This document shows, one piece after another, positions 18,663 through 26,121 of a stretch of DNA of 64,000 nucleotides. The translations under genes were made by a program, and so were the position numbers. Numbering within the stretch: position 1 is the first letter of the stretch; each line of letters starts with the position of its first letter. The notes beneath the pieces were generated by a model. That model worked only from the letters and a program-made list of their open reading frames with translations. It had not been told where the DNA came from and ran no database searches. Source of the stretch: Paracraurococcus ruber (GTDB lineage: Bacteria > Pseudomonadota > Alphaproteobacteria > Acetobacterales > Acetobacteraceae); NCBI RefSeq assembly GCF_004353985.1, contig NZ_SMOA01000001.1:62001-126000 (forward strand), written 5' to 3'.

Positions 18663-19817
18663 TCACCCGGCCTCGACCATGCTGCCGTCCCGGCGCATTC
18701 GGTAGCGCCGGCCCTGCCACGTCACCGTGCCGCGAGCCAGCCCCGCCGCCCATATAGCGAATGAGACGGCGTCGCGCAGCGGCAGCAGCACGAGCCGTCC
18801 GATACTGCGGCGGCGGCGCAACGCCCGGTCCACCGTCAGCGCCAGGGCCAGTCGAGCCATCGCGGCGACCGCCAGCGCCGCCCAGCCCCAGGGGGCGGAC
18901 CAGGACAGCAGCACCGCCAGCGTCGCCCAGGCCAGCGGGAAGGTGATGCCCATGCCGACATAGCCCGGCAGGTCCAGCAGGCGGAGAGTCCGCGCCCAGC
19001 GCAGCTCATGCCTCAGCATGGAAGCGAGGCTCTCCTCCGCCTGAACATGCCCGGGCAGCACCGGCGCCAGCACCACCCGCAGGCCCAGCCGCCGCACCGC
19101 CGCCCCCAAGGCATGGTCATCCGCCAGCAGGTCGGACAAGGCGGCGAAGCCACCCAGCCGAGCCAGGGTGTCCGCCCGCAGGGCCATGGTGGCGCCGTAG
19201 CAGCCATGGGCGCGGCCCATCGCCTCCCCCCAGGCGGCGTTCGGCAGGAACTGCCAGTCCACCCAGAGCGCGGCGAGGCGGGACCAGAGCCCGGCATCCC
19301 CCGGCTCTCCGCGGTAGAGGCAGGTGACCAGCCCCACCGCGGGATCCGCCAGCGGGGCCGTCACTGCGGTCAGCCAGTGCGGCGGCACCAGCATGTCGGA
19401 ATCCGCCACCACCAGGACGGGGTGCCGCGCCGCCCCTTCCAGGTTCATGAGCTGCGACACCTTGCGGTTCGGCCCATGCAGCCGCGGGTCGGACAGCAAC
19501 CGCGCCGGCACGCCGGGTGCCGCCGCCATGGCCGCCGCGGCCACGGCCGCCGCCGGGTCAGCCGGGTCGCGCACGGCGAACAGCACCTCGAAGGGCGCCG
19601 CATGGTCCTGCGCCAGCGTCGAGTCGAGCGCCTGCCGCAGGCCCGGGGCATTGCCATGCAGCGGCTTGAGGAGGCTGGCAGGCAGCGCCGGCGATCCGGC
19701 CGGGGGATCGGCGGCCAGCCGCGCGACCGCCCGGGCCGCGAGCAGGGCCGCCGCCGCCCCGGCCAGCGCGGCGATAGCGGCAGCGGCGCCCAGGATCGTG
19801 TGGAGCAGGGTCAGCAT
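18663..19817 (-). CDS. hpnI: HpnI, hopanoid glycosyltransferase (GT2, ceramide-glucosyltransferase-like)
   Basis: A 384-residue membrane GT2 enzyme. It has an N-terminal anchor (residues 1-30), the catalytic domain with the DSD metal/nucleotide motif at D139-D141, a later 'LLADDHALG' acidic pair, and an 'RHELRWARTLR' block corresponding to the (Q/H)xxRW acceptor motif. Two or three C-terminal membrane helices follow. HpnI adds N-acetylglucosamine to bacteriohopanetetrol in characterised systems. It is first in the hpnI-J-K-L order on the minus strand and divergent from mlaA, 81 bases away. No squalene-hopene cyclase, hpnG or hpnH is in the window. Confidence 0.93.
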   Translation of the reverse strand: MLTLLHTILGAAAAIAALAGAAAALLAARAVARLAADPPAGSPALPASLLKPLHGNAPGLRQALDSTLAQDHAAPFEVLFAVRDPADPAAAVAAAAMAAAPGVPARLLSDPRLHGPNRKVSQLMNLEGAARHPVLVVADSDMLVPPHWLTAVTAPLADPAVGLVTCLYRGEPGDAGLWSRLAALWVDWQFLPNAAWGEAMGRAHGCYGATMALRADTLARLGGFAALSDLLADDHALGAAVRRLGLRVVLAPVLPGHVQAEESLASMLRHELRWARTLRLLDLPGYVGMGITFPLAWATLAVLLSWSAPWGWAALAVAAMARLALALTVDRALRRRRSIGRLVLLPLRDAVSFAIWAAGLARGTVTWQGRRYRMRRDGSMVEAG

Positions 19818-19898
19818 GGGGGGGGCGCAACTTCCTGCATCGCCGGCGCGTGCGGCCCTGGGCTAGGGTACCCAGGCTCCCGTCCGGTATTCCCCTGC

Positions 19899-20828
19899 AT
19901 GCGCATGTCCCGTCCCGCCATACTCGGCCTCGCCGCCCTGCTCGCCGCCTGTGCGGCGGAACCGCCGCCGGCGCGGCAGGTGGCCCAGGCGGGCATGCCC
20001 GCCAGCGATGCGCCGCCCATCCTCGTCACCGGCGCCCCCACCGACCCATCCGATCCCTACGAGGCGACCAACCGCCGCGTCCTCGACTTCAATTTCCGGC
20101 TCGACGATGCGTTGTTCAAGCCGCTGGCGCAGGGCTACCGGGAGGTGCTGGGGCCCTGGCCGCGGGCGCGGATCCGCAACGTGCTGGAGAACCTGAACGA
20201 GCCAGCGGTCTTCGCCAACCGCCTGCTGCAGGGCAAGCCGGTCGAGGCCGGCACCTCGCTCATGCGCTTCGTCATCAATACGACCCTGGGCGTGGGGGGC
20301 CTGTTCGACCTGGAGCCGATTGGCGGCCCGCCGCGGCAGGTGGCGGATTTCGGCCAGACCCTGGCGCTCTGGGGTGTCGGCGACGGGCCCTACCTGATGC
20401 TGCCCGTGGTGGGTCCGTCCAACCCGCGGGAACTGACCGGCACCATCGTCAACGGCTTCCTTAACCCGGTGAATTATCCGGTGCCCTTCGTCGCCAATAT
20501 CGGCCGCGGCGCTGCGCTGGGGCTGGACGAGCGAGAGCGGAATATCGAGACGCTCGACGAATTGCGGACCGGTTCGCTCGACCCCTATGCCCGGCTGCGC
20601 AGCCTGTGGCGGCAATATCGGGATGCGCAGATCGGCCGGTCACCGGCCGCCGAGCCGGATGTGCTCGATGACCCGGGGGAGGCGGCCCCGCGGGTCGAGG
20701 CGCCGGCCCCGATCGCGCAGCGGCCGCAGGTCCGCCGCCACGCTGCGGCCCCGCCGCGCCGCCTGGCGGCGCACAAGGCGAAGAAGCCGGTTCACCGGGC
20801 GTCACCGACGCGGCTGGCGTCCCGCTGA
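19899..20828 (+). CDS. mlaA: MlaA (VacJ) family outer-membrane lipoprotein
   Basis: A 309-residue lipoprotein. The signal peptide ends in a lipobox 'LLAAC' (Cys about residue 20), followed by the MlaA domain: 'SDPYEATNRRVLDFNFRLDDALFKPLA', 'NVLENLNEPAVFANRLLQG', 'FVINTTLGVGGLFD', 'GPYLMLPVVGPS'. The C-terminal about 60 residues are basic and proline/arginine-rich. MlaA removes misplaced phospholipid from the outer leaflet and passes it to MlaC. The ATG at 19899 (or 19905) begins the signal peptide; upstream frame is antisense to hpnI. Head-to-head position with hpnI links it to envelope lipid handling; mlaC/mlaD are not nearby. Confidence 0.93.
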   Translation: MRMSRPAILGLAALLAACAAEPPPARQVAQAGMPASDAPPILVTGAPTDPSDPYEATNRRVLDFNFRLDDALFKPLAQGYREVLGPWPRARIRNVLENLNEPAVFANRLLQGKPVEAGTSLMRFVINTTLGVGGLFDLEPIGGPPRQVADFGQTLALWGVGDGPYLMLPVVGPSNPRELTGTIVNGFLNPVNYPVPFVANIGRGAALGLDERERNIETLDELRTGSLDPYARLRSLWRQYRDAQIGRSPAAEPDVLDDPGEAAPRVEAPAPIAQRPQVRRHAAAPPRRLAAHKAKKPVHRASPTRLASR

Positions 20829-20833
20829 TCCGG

Positions 20834-20850
20834 CCGCGGCTCGGCCGCGG
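20834..20850. terminator. Short GC hairpin after mlaA
   Basis: CCGCGGC (20834-20840) pairs with GCCGCGG (20844-20850) across TCG, 5 bases after the mlaA stop in a convergent gap. No U-tract. Confidence 0.35.
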
Positions 20851-21022
20851 GCGCATCGGCAGTCCGGAGAGGGGGAGAGAACCGTCGCGCCGAAACCCGC
20901 GCAGGGCTCCGGCGGAACAGGCTGGCGGACGCCGCGCGCGCCATGGAGGACGGATACGCCTGTCGTGACCTTGGGCCCGGGCCGGGATGCGCCCTCGAAG
21001 GACGGCACACCCCGCCCTGGCG

Positions 21023-21277
21023 TCAGCGGCCTGCCGGCTGGGCCTGTTGCGGCTGGTTGGCCGGCGCCTGCTGCTGGGCCGCGTCGCGCTTTTCGGCCTT
21101 GTGGCGCTCATGCACGCCGAGGGCACAGCCAGCCGCCGCGCCGGCCACGCCATGGCCGCTCCCGACCATGTGCCCGGCCACCGCGCCGGCCGCGCCGTAT
21201 TTGAGGCAGCCGCCTTCCTTGGCCATGGCCGGTGCCGCGAGCAGGCTGAGGGCTAGGCTGGCGATCAGGACGCGCAT
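21023..21277 (-). CDS. Small secreted protein with glycine-rich core, unknown function
   Basis: An 84-residue protein with a clean signal peptide (MRVLIASLALSLLAAPAMA) and a glycine/alanine-rich core 'YGAAGAVAGHMVGSGHGVAGAAAG' (split here by family-like GxxxG spacing), then a polar Gln/Ala tail. The ATG at 21277 has AGGGG 7-11 bases upstream. Glycine-zipper segments of this kind occur in small envelope proteins of the Rickettsia 17-kDa antigen type, but no specific function can be given. It is convergent with mlaA and about 280 bases downstream of the next minus-strand gene. Confidence 0.65.
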   Translation of the reverse strand: MRVLIASLALSLLAAPAMAKEGGCLKYGAAGAVAGHMVGSGHGVAGAAAGCALGVHERHKAEKRDAAQQQAPANQPQQAQPAGR

Positions 21278-21560
21278 GCGGGAACCCCTGTTCTGTTGCG
21301 GGACGTCAACGCCCGACGGGCTGGCCGGTTCGGCCCAGGACAGGGAGGCAGGAGGGGGACAGGGTGACCCGGCCGATGGCGGCTGCAGAGGCAGGGTCCG
21401 GCGCCTACCGACCGTCCCGGCTTGATCGCCGGGACGGTCGACGCCACCGGCACGGATGCCATGCCGGCGGCGTCGCTCGCTTCCGAGTGATCGGAAAGGC
21501 TGGAGGGCGGCCAAGCGGTCCGGGCGGATGCCGGGGCCGCGAAACCACCCTCCCGCAAGG

Positions 21561-22493
21561 TCAGGCGTAGGCCCGCGCCGCCGGCCCGTGCCGCGTGCCG
21601 AAGCGCGCGCCCAGCACCGCGGCCACCGCGCCCAGCAGCATGGCGGCAAAGATCCAGTACGCCGCCACCGCGCCGCCGGTCGCCGCCGCGTCGGCGGCCT
21701 CACGGGCCCGCTGCTCGGCCACCTGGGCGGCCTGCTGCGCCTGCTGCTCCACCTGCTGCACCCGGCGCTGCGCCTCCTCCGGCGCGATGCCGTATTCCGC
21801 CCCGACCAGACGGTTCAGCCGGTCCCGCGCGTCCTGCGGCAGGTTCCCGTCGGTCACGCGACGCGTCAGGATCTGGACGATCTCGGCATTCCGCTGGTCG
21901 CTGTTCATCTGCGCCGGGTCACCGCCGGCGCTGCGCAGCGCGTTCTGGGCCCGTTCTACCAGCTGCTGCGGGTTGACCTGCTGTGCCGCCTGGGCCAGCG
22001 GGCCGGAGGCGGCCGAGGCGGCGCCGCCCGCCGCGCTGCCGGCGCCCTGCACCACGCCGCCGATGATCGAGGAGGCACCCTGGAAGGCGGTGTTGGCGGT
22101 GCCGGCCACGATATTGCCGAGCAGCACGGCCGACAGCAGGAAGCCGATCGCCCAGACGGACAGGCCGTGCAGCGCGCTGTCGGTCGAGTCGCCGCTGCCG
22201 GACAGTCGGGCGGCGACGTAGCCGCCGGCCAGCAGGCCCAGGGTATTGGCGACCAGCAGCCAGATGCCGGCGCCGATGCCGAAGGTGGAAGCGCCGGGGG
22301 TCTGCGCCGCAGTCGCGTCCACGGCGGTGGCACCGATGGCCAGGCCGAGGACGTTCAGCATCGTCCCGGTGGCAACGGCGACGACGCCGCCGGCGAAGAC
22401 CGCACCCCAGGAGATGCGGGAAGGCACGGGGGTGGCCGCGTCGCCATAGGCTCGCGCGTAGGTCGCGCTGCCGCTGCTGGTCGAGGAAGACAT
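21561..22493 (-). CDS. Hypothetical four-helix membrane protein with coiled-coil segment
   Basis: A 310-residue protein of unknown function. It has a polar N-terminus, then 'SRISWGAVFAGGVVAVATGTML' and three further hydrophobic segments in the first 130 residues, an Ala/Gln/Glu-rich predicted coiled coil (around residues 230-280, 'RRVQQVEQQAQQAAQVAEQRARE'-type heptads), and a last membrane helix near the C-terminus ending in a basic tail. The 'PSRISWGAVFAG' opening is common in alphaproteobacterial membrane proteins of unknown role. The start is uncertain: ATG at 22493 fits the usual N-terminus; 22568 and 22580 are possible. It is divergent from the TauE/SafE gene. Confidence 0.7.
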   Translation of the reverse strand: MSSSTSSGSATYARAYGDAATPVPSRISWGAVFAGGVVAVATGTMLNVLGLAIGATAVDATAAQTPGASTFGIGAGIWLLVANTLGLLAGGYVAARLSGSGDSTDSALHGLSVWAIGFLLSAVLLGNIVAGTANTAFQGASSIIGGVVQGAGSAAGGAASAASGPLAQAAQQVNPQQLVERAQNALRSAGGDPAQMNSDQRNAEIVQILTRRVTDGNLPQDARDRLNRLVGAEYGIAPEEAQRRVQQVEQQAQQAAQVAEQRAREAADAAATGGAVAAYWIFAAMLLGAVAAVLGARFGTRHGPAARAYA

Positions 22494-22701
22494 CTGACTG
22501 GGTCCCGGTTCCGGTTGCGGCCGCTGCAACGCCGAATCGGGCGCGGGGTTCGGTGTGGCGGCATCCATCGCGTGCCGCATGGCCGTGACGACACGTCCAG
22601 GCCGCGATGCCCGGGGCGGGTCGATTCTGCCTTGCTACCGCCATGGCAGGGGTCCAAACCGCGCATCCCGCCCCGCTTGTTGCCGGTCTGGACGCCCCCC
22701 G

Positions 22702-23610
22702 ATGCAGGTCTATCTGCCGATCGCCGAGATGTCGGTGGATGCCTTCGTGCTGATGGGCATCGGCTTCGGCGTCGGCTGGCTGTCCGGCCTGTTCGGCGTC
22801 GGCGGCGGCTTCCTGCTCACGCCGCTGCTCATCCTCATCGGTATCCCGTCGCCGGTCGCGGTTGCCTCCGGCGCCAACCAGACCCTCGGCGCCTCCGTCT
22901 CCGGCCTCATCGCCCAATGGCGGCGGGGCAATGTGGACGCCAAGATGGGCAGCGTGCTGCTGGCCGGCGGCATCGTCGGCTCGGTGCTCGGCGTCCAGCT
23001 CTTCGCCCTGCTGCGCCGGGCAGGCCAGGTGGACCTCGCCGTCTCGCTCTTCTACGTCGTCGTCCTCGGCACCGTCGGCGGGCTGATGGTGATGGAGAGC
23101 GTGAAGGCGATCCTCCGCCGCCGCAGCGCCACCCGGCGCAAGCTGCACGAGCATTACTGGGCGCATGGCCTGCCGCTGAAGATGCGGTTCCGGAAGTCGC
23201 GGCTCTACATCTCCGTCGTCCCGCCCTTCCTGATCGGCGCGGGGATCGGCCTGCTCTCGGCCGTGATGGGCGTGGGCGGTGGCTTCATGCTGGTGCCGGC
23301 GATGATCTACCTGCTCGGCATGCCGACCTCGGTGGTGATCGGCACCTCCCTGTTCCAGGTGGTCTTCGTCGCCGCCAACGTGACCCTGCTGGCGGCCCTG
23401 CAGCTCGGCACCGTGGATGTGCTGCTGACCCTGCTGCTGCTGGTTGGCGGCGTCGCCGGGGCGCAGTTCGGCGCCTCGATGGGGACCAAATTGCGGGGTG
23501 AGGAGACCCGGGCGCTGCTCGGCCTGCTCGTCCTCGGTGTCGCGCTCAGCCTGCTCTGGGGCCTGCTCCGGCCGCCGGAGAGCCTGTTCTCCTCCGGCCC
23601 GGCGCTGTGA
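22702..23610 (+). CDS. TauE/SafE-family permease (sulfite exporter family)
   Basis: A 302-residue membrane protein with about 8 helices and the two family repeats 'GLFGVGGGFLLTPLLI' (near 29-44) and 'AVMGVGGGFMLVPAMIYLLG' (near 192-211). TauE/SafE proteins export sulfite, sulfoacetate or other organosulfur anions; substrate here is unknown. The ATG at 22702 was chosen because it is close to the first helix. Its stop overlaps the GTG start of the next gene (GTGA), so the three genes to 24850 form a tightly coupled operon. This pairing with an Alph_Pro_TM protein recurs in alphaproteobacteria. Confidence 0.92.
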   Translation: MQVYLPIAEMSVDAFVLMGIGFGVGWLSGLFGVGGGFLLTPLLILIGIPSPVAVASGANQTLGASVSGLIAQWRRGNVDAKMGSVLLAGGIVGSVLGVQLFALLRRAGQVDLAVSLFYVVVLGTVGGLMVMESVKAILRRRSATRRKLHEHYWAHGLPLKMRFRKSRLYISVVPPFLIGAGIGLLSAVMGVGGGFMLVPAMIYLLGMPTSVVIGTSLFQVVFVAANVTLLAALQLGTVDVLLTLLLLVGGVAGAQFGASMGTKLRGEETRALLGLLVLGVALSLLWGLLRPPESLFSSGPAL

Positions 23611-24350
23611 TCCGGCGCTGTCTCCTGCTGCTGGTGCTGCTGCTGCCGGTCCGTGCCATGGCGCAGGACCTGCCGCTGGTCGCTGCCCTGTCGCGCAACG
23701 ACATCGAGGTGACCACGGGCTTCACCGGCGCGTCCCTGGTGGTGTTCGGCAGCACGGAGCAGCCGATCGGCCCCGGCGGGGACGAGGTGCTGGTGGTCGC
23801 CCGTGGCCCGACCCGGCCCATCGTGGTGCGCCGCAAGGTGGCGGTGGCCGGGGTGGTCTGGGTGAACGGCCCTGCCGCCCGCTTCCCGGAGGTGCCGGGC
23901 TACTACGTCATCGCCGGTACCCGCCCGGCCTGGCAGATCCTGCCGGAGGAGGAGCGGCAGAAGAACGCGCTCGGCCTCGATGCACTGCCGCTGACCAGCA
24001 CGGGCGCCCGCAACCCGGCCTTCCGGGCGGCGCTGCTGGACCTGGAACGGCGCTCGGGCCTCTGGCTCGAGGATGCGGAGCCGGTCCAGATCGAGGGGGC
24101 GCGGCTGTTCTTCGTCCGGCTGCCACTGCCGGCGGCGGTGCCGACAGGGGAATACCAGGTGGAGGTGCTGCTGGTCCGCTCCCGCCGGATCGTGGCGCGG
24201 CAGGCGCTGGAATTCCGGGTGGAGCGGGTCGGCACGGCCGATCGCGTCGCAACCGTCGCGCGCGGCCAGCCGCTCCTTTACGGTGTGGCCTGCGTCCTGG
24301 TGGCGGCGCTTGCAGGCTGGCTGGGCAGCATCTTGTTCCGGAGGGGTTGA
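23607..24350 (+). CDS. TIGR02186/Alph_Pro_TM family protein
   Basis: A 247-residue protein with a signal peptide (MIRRCLLLLVLLLPVRAMAQ), a beta-rich extracytoplasmic domain starting 'LVAALSRNDIEVTTGFTGASLVVFG', and one C-terminal membrane helix (about residues 222-243) followed by a very short basic tail. This matches the alphaproteobacterial Alph_Pro_TM family of unknown function. It starts at GTG 23607, overlapping the stop of the TauE/SafE gene, and its TGA shares the A with the Usp start. The arrangement suggests a periplasmic partner of the permease; that is inference. Confidence 0.88.
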   Translation: MIRRCLLLLVLLLPVRAMAQDLPLVAALSRNDIEVTTGFTGASLVVFGSTEQPIGPGGDEVLVVARGPTRPIVVRRKVAVAGVVWVNGPAARFPEVPGYYVIAGTRPAWQILPEEERQKNALGLDALPLTSTGARNPAFRAALLDLERRSGLWLEDAEPVQIEGARLFFVRLPLPAAVPTGEYQVEVLLVRSRRIVARQALEFRVERVGTADRVATVARGQPLLYGVACVLVAALAGWLGSILFRRG

Positions 24351-24850
24351 TGGCCGAGACCGCGGCGGAGAAGGCGGCGACCGCCAAGCGGGACCGCGTC
24401 TTCCTGGTGGTGGTGGACGACAGCGCGGAGCGCGAGATCGCCCTGCGCTATGCCTGCCTGCGCGCCCGCAACGGCGGCGGGCGGGTTCTGCTGCTGCGGG
24501 TGATCGAGCCGGCGCCGATGACCGAATGGGCCGGCGTCGGCGCCATGATGGCCGAGGAGAAGCGTGAGGAGGCGGAGAAGCTGCTCTCCGGCCTCGGCGC
24601 CCAGGTGCAGGAGATCACCGGCAGCCTGCCGATCGTCGAGATCCGCGAGGGCGAGCCGCGCGACGAGTTGCTGGCGCTGCTGGAGGCGGATCCGCGGATT
24701 TCCATCCTGGTCCTTGCCTCGGCCGCCACCGGCAGCGGCCCCGGGCCGCTGATCACGGCGCTGACCGGCCGCTATGCCAGCCGGGTGCGGGTGCCGATGA
24801 CGATCGTGCCCGGCGGTCTGGACGACAAGGAACTGGAACGGGTGACCTGA
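24350..24850 (+). CDS. Universal stress protein (UspA family)
   Basis: A 166-residue single-domain Usp. 'DRVFLVVVDDSAEREIALRYACLRARNGGGRVLLLRVIE' is the first beta-alpha-beta unit and 'SILVLASAATGSGPGPLITALTGRYASRVRVPMTIVPG' carries the late G-x2-G-like loop and 'VPMTIVP' terminal strand of the ATP-binding subgroup, although the canonical G-x2-G-x9-G-S/T spacing is not perfect. The start overlaps the upstream stop by one base (TGATG). It probably senses or regulates in the cytoplasm for the permease operon, but no target is known. Confidence 0.9.
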   Translation: MAETAAEKAATAKRDRVFLVVVDDSAEREIALRYACLRARNGGGRVLLLRVIEPAPMTEWAGVGAMMAEEKREEAEKLLSGLGAQVQEITGSLPIVEIREGEPRDELLALLEADPRISILVLASAATGSGPGPLITALTGRYASRVRVPMTIVPGGLDDKELERVT

Positions 24851-25023
24851 GGCGGGCCTTCCCGCGCCCGAGGACCCGGCGCGGGGCGCCGCCGCCCTTG
24901 CCGGCCGCGCGGCAGGGCTGCACCCCGCGCGGCTTGCGGCTGGGGCCATAACCGACCATTTTGGTACGGATACTCCGGCGGGCCGGGACGCTGCGTCCGG
25001 ACGCCCAACGCCAGGACCGCGCC

Positions 25024-25584
25024 ATGTTCATCGAGACCGAAGGCACTCCCAACCCCGCCACGCTGAAGTTCCTGCCCGGCCGGGACGTGATGGGCGACCG
25101 CGGCACCGCCGACTTCGCCTCTGCCGAAGCTGCCGCCCGCAGCCCGCTGGCCGCCCGCATCTTCGCCCTGCCCGGCGTCGCCCGCGTCTTCCTCGGCGCC
25201 GACTTCGTCACCGTGACGGAGGATGGCGCCAATGGCTGGGCGTCCCTGCGGGCCCAGGTGCTGGGCGCCATCATGGACCATTTCGTCTCCGGCCTGCCGG
25301 TGCTGGAGGGCGAGGGCGAGGATGGCGAAGGCGATTTCGATCCCGCCGATGCCGAGGTGGTCGAGCAGATCAAGGAATTGCTCGACACCCGCGTCCGCCC
25401 GGCGGTGGCCGGCGATGGCGGCGACATCGTCTTCCGCGGCTTCCGCGACGGCGTGGTGCGGCTGCACCTGCAGGGCGCCTGCTCCGGCTGCCCCTCCTCC
25501 CGCGCCACGCTCAAGCATGGCGTCGAGAACATGCTGCGCCACTACGTGCCGGAAGTGGTGGCAGTGGAGCAGGTCGAGGCCTGA
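25024..25584 (+). CDS. Nfu-type Fe-S cluster carrier (NifU N-terminal-like plus NifU C-terminal domain)
   Basis: A 186-residue protein with the Nfu N-terminal domain ('FIETEGTPNPATLKFLPGRDV', residues 2-90), a short acidic linker, and a NifU-C domain (about 108-180) with the cluster-binding C153-x2-C156 pair in 'GACSGCPSS'. It transfers 4Fe-4S clusters to target proteins. Length and domain order match mitochondrial-type Nfu1. The ATG at 25024 is used; an in-frame GTG at 24961 would add residues not seen in the family. It stands about 9 kb from the cysteine desulfurase operon and could receive clusters made with its sulfur. Confidence 0.93.
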   Translation: MFIETEGTPNPATLKFLPGRDVMGDRGTADFASAEAAARSPLAARIFALPGVARVFLGADFVTVTEDGANGWASLRAQVLGAIMDHFVSGLPVLEGEGEDGEGDFDPADAEVVEQIKELLDTRVRPAVAGDGGDIVFRGFRDGVVRLHLQGACSGCPSSRATLKHGVENMLRHYVPEVVAVEQVEA

Positions 25585-26121
25585 TCTGCCGGGCGGGAGG
25601 CCCCCGCCACACCGGTCGCCATCGGTCGGGCAATAGATGCGCGCCCTACCGGTCAGCGGATCCGGCGGCACGTTCCCGGCGGCGAGCCGGGTCGTTCCGA
25701 TCCCGCGCCGGGCCGGTGGGTGAGCAGATGCGGCGGGCAGGACGGGGTAGCCCGTCCGTTGCCGCAGCCGTGCTTGGCGGGGGATATCGACCCTCGCTGC
25801 CGCGCCCTGCGACGGCATCCGGCGCAGGGCCGCACGAAGTCCGCGTCACGCAATCGGCCGGGCCGGACGCACGGCATGCGCCGCTGCCATCCCATGGCGC
25901 CGACACATCATGGCGTCCGGTGCGCGACGCGGCGCCATGGTCCCGGCGCAGCGGCGAGCATCACTTTGCTTTCCACATAATTCTCCCCGACCGCACCCTC
26001 GTGGCCCGCGCCGCTCCCGCCGTGCCTGCGGCATCACGTCTGCCGTCCCTGGCCGGACCGTCCCCACTATCCACAGTCATCCCCGTAATCCCCAGGCACT
26101 GATCCGCGCTAGGATCGCCGG
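25585..26121. other. 537-bp region ahead of dnaB
   Basis: No gene is supported here. The last 160 bases are less GC-rich and hold two DnaA-box-like sites and a -10-like CATAAT (25976-25981). The first 370 bases show only scattered short frames without ribosome sites. Confidence 0.6.
25969..26075 (+). promoter_or_regulatory. dnaB: Two DnaA-box-like sites and -10 element upstream of dnaB
   Basis: CTTTCCACA (25969-25977) and CTATCCACA (26067-26075) each match 8 of 9 positions of the DnaA box TTWTNCACA. The first overlaps a -10-like CATAAT (25976-25981) that lacks a good -35. Binding and repression or activation by DnaA would be a plausible role; this is inference. Confidence 0.4.

Noticed and set aside
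24961-25023. Upstream in-frame GTG start of the Nfu gene
   Set aside because: The 21 added residues are not part of the conserved Nfu N-terminus, which begins MFIETEGTPNP at 25024.
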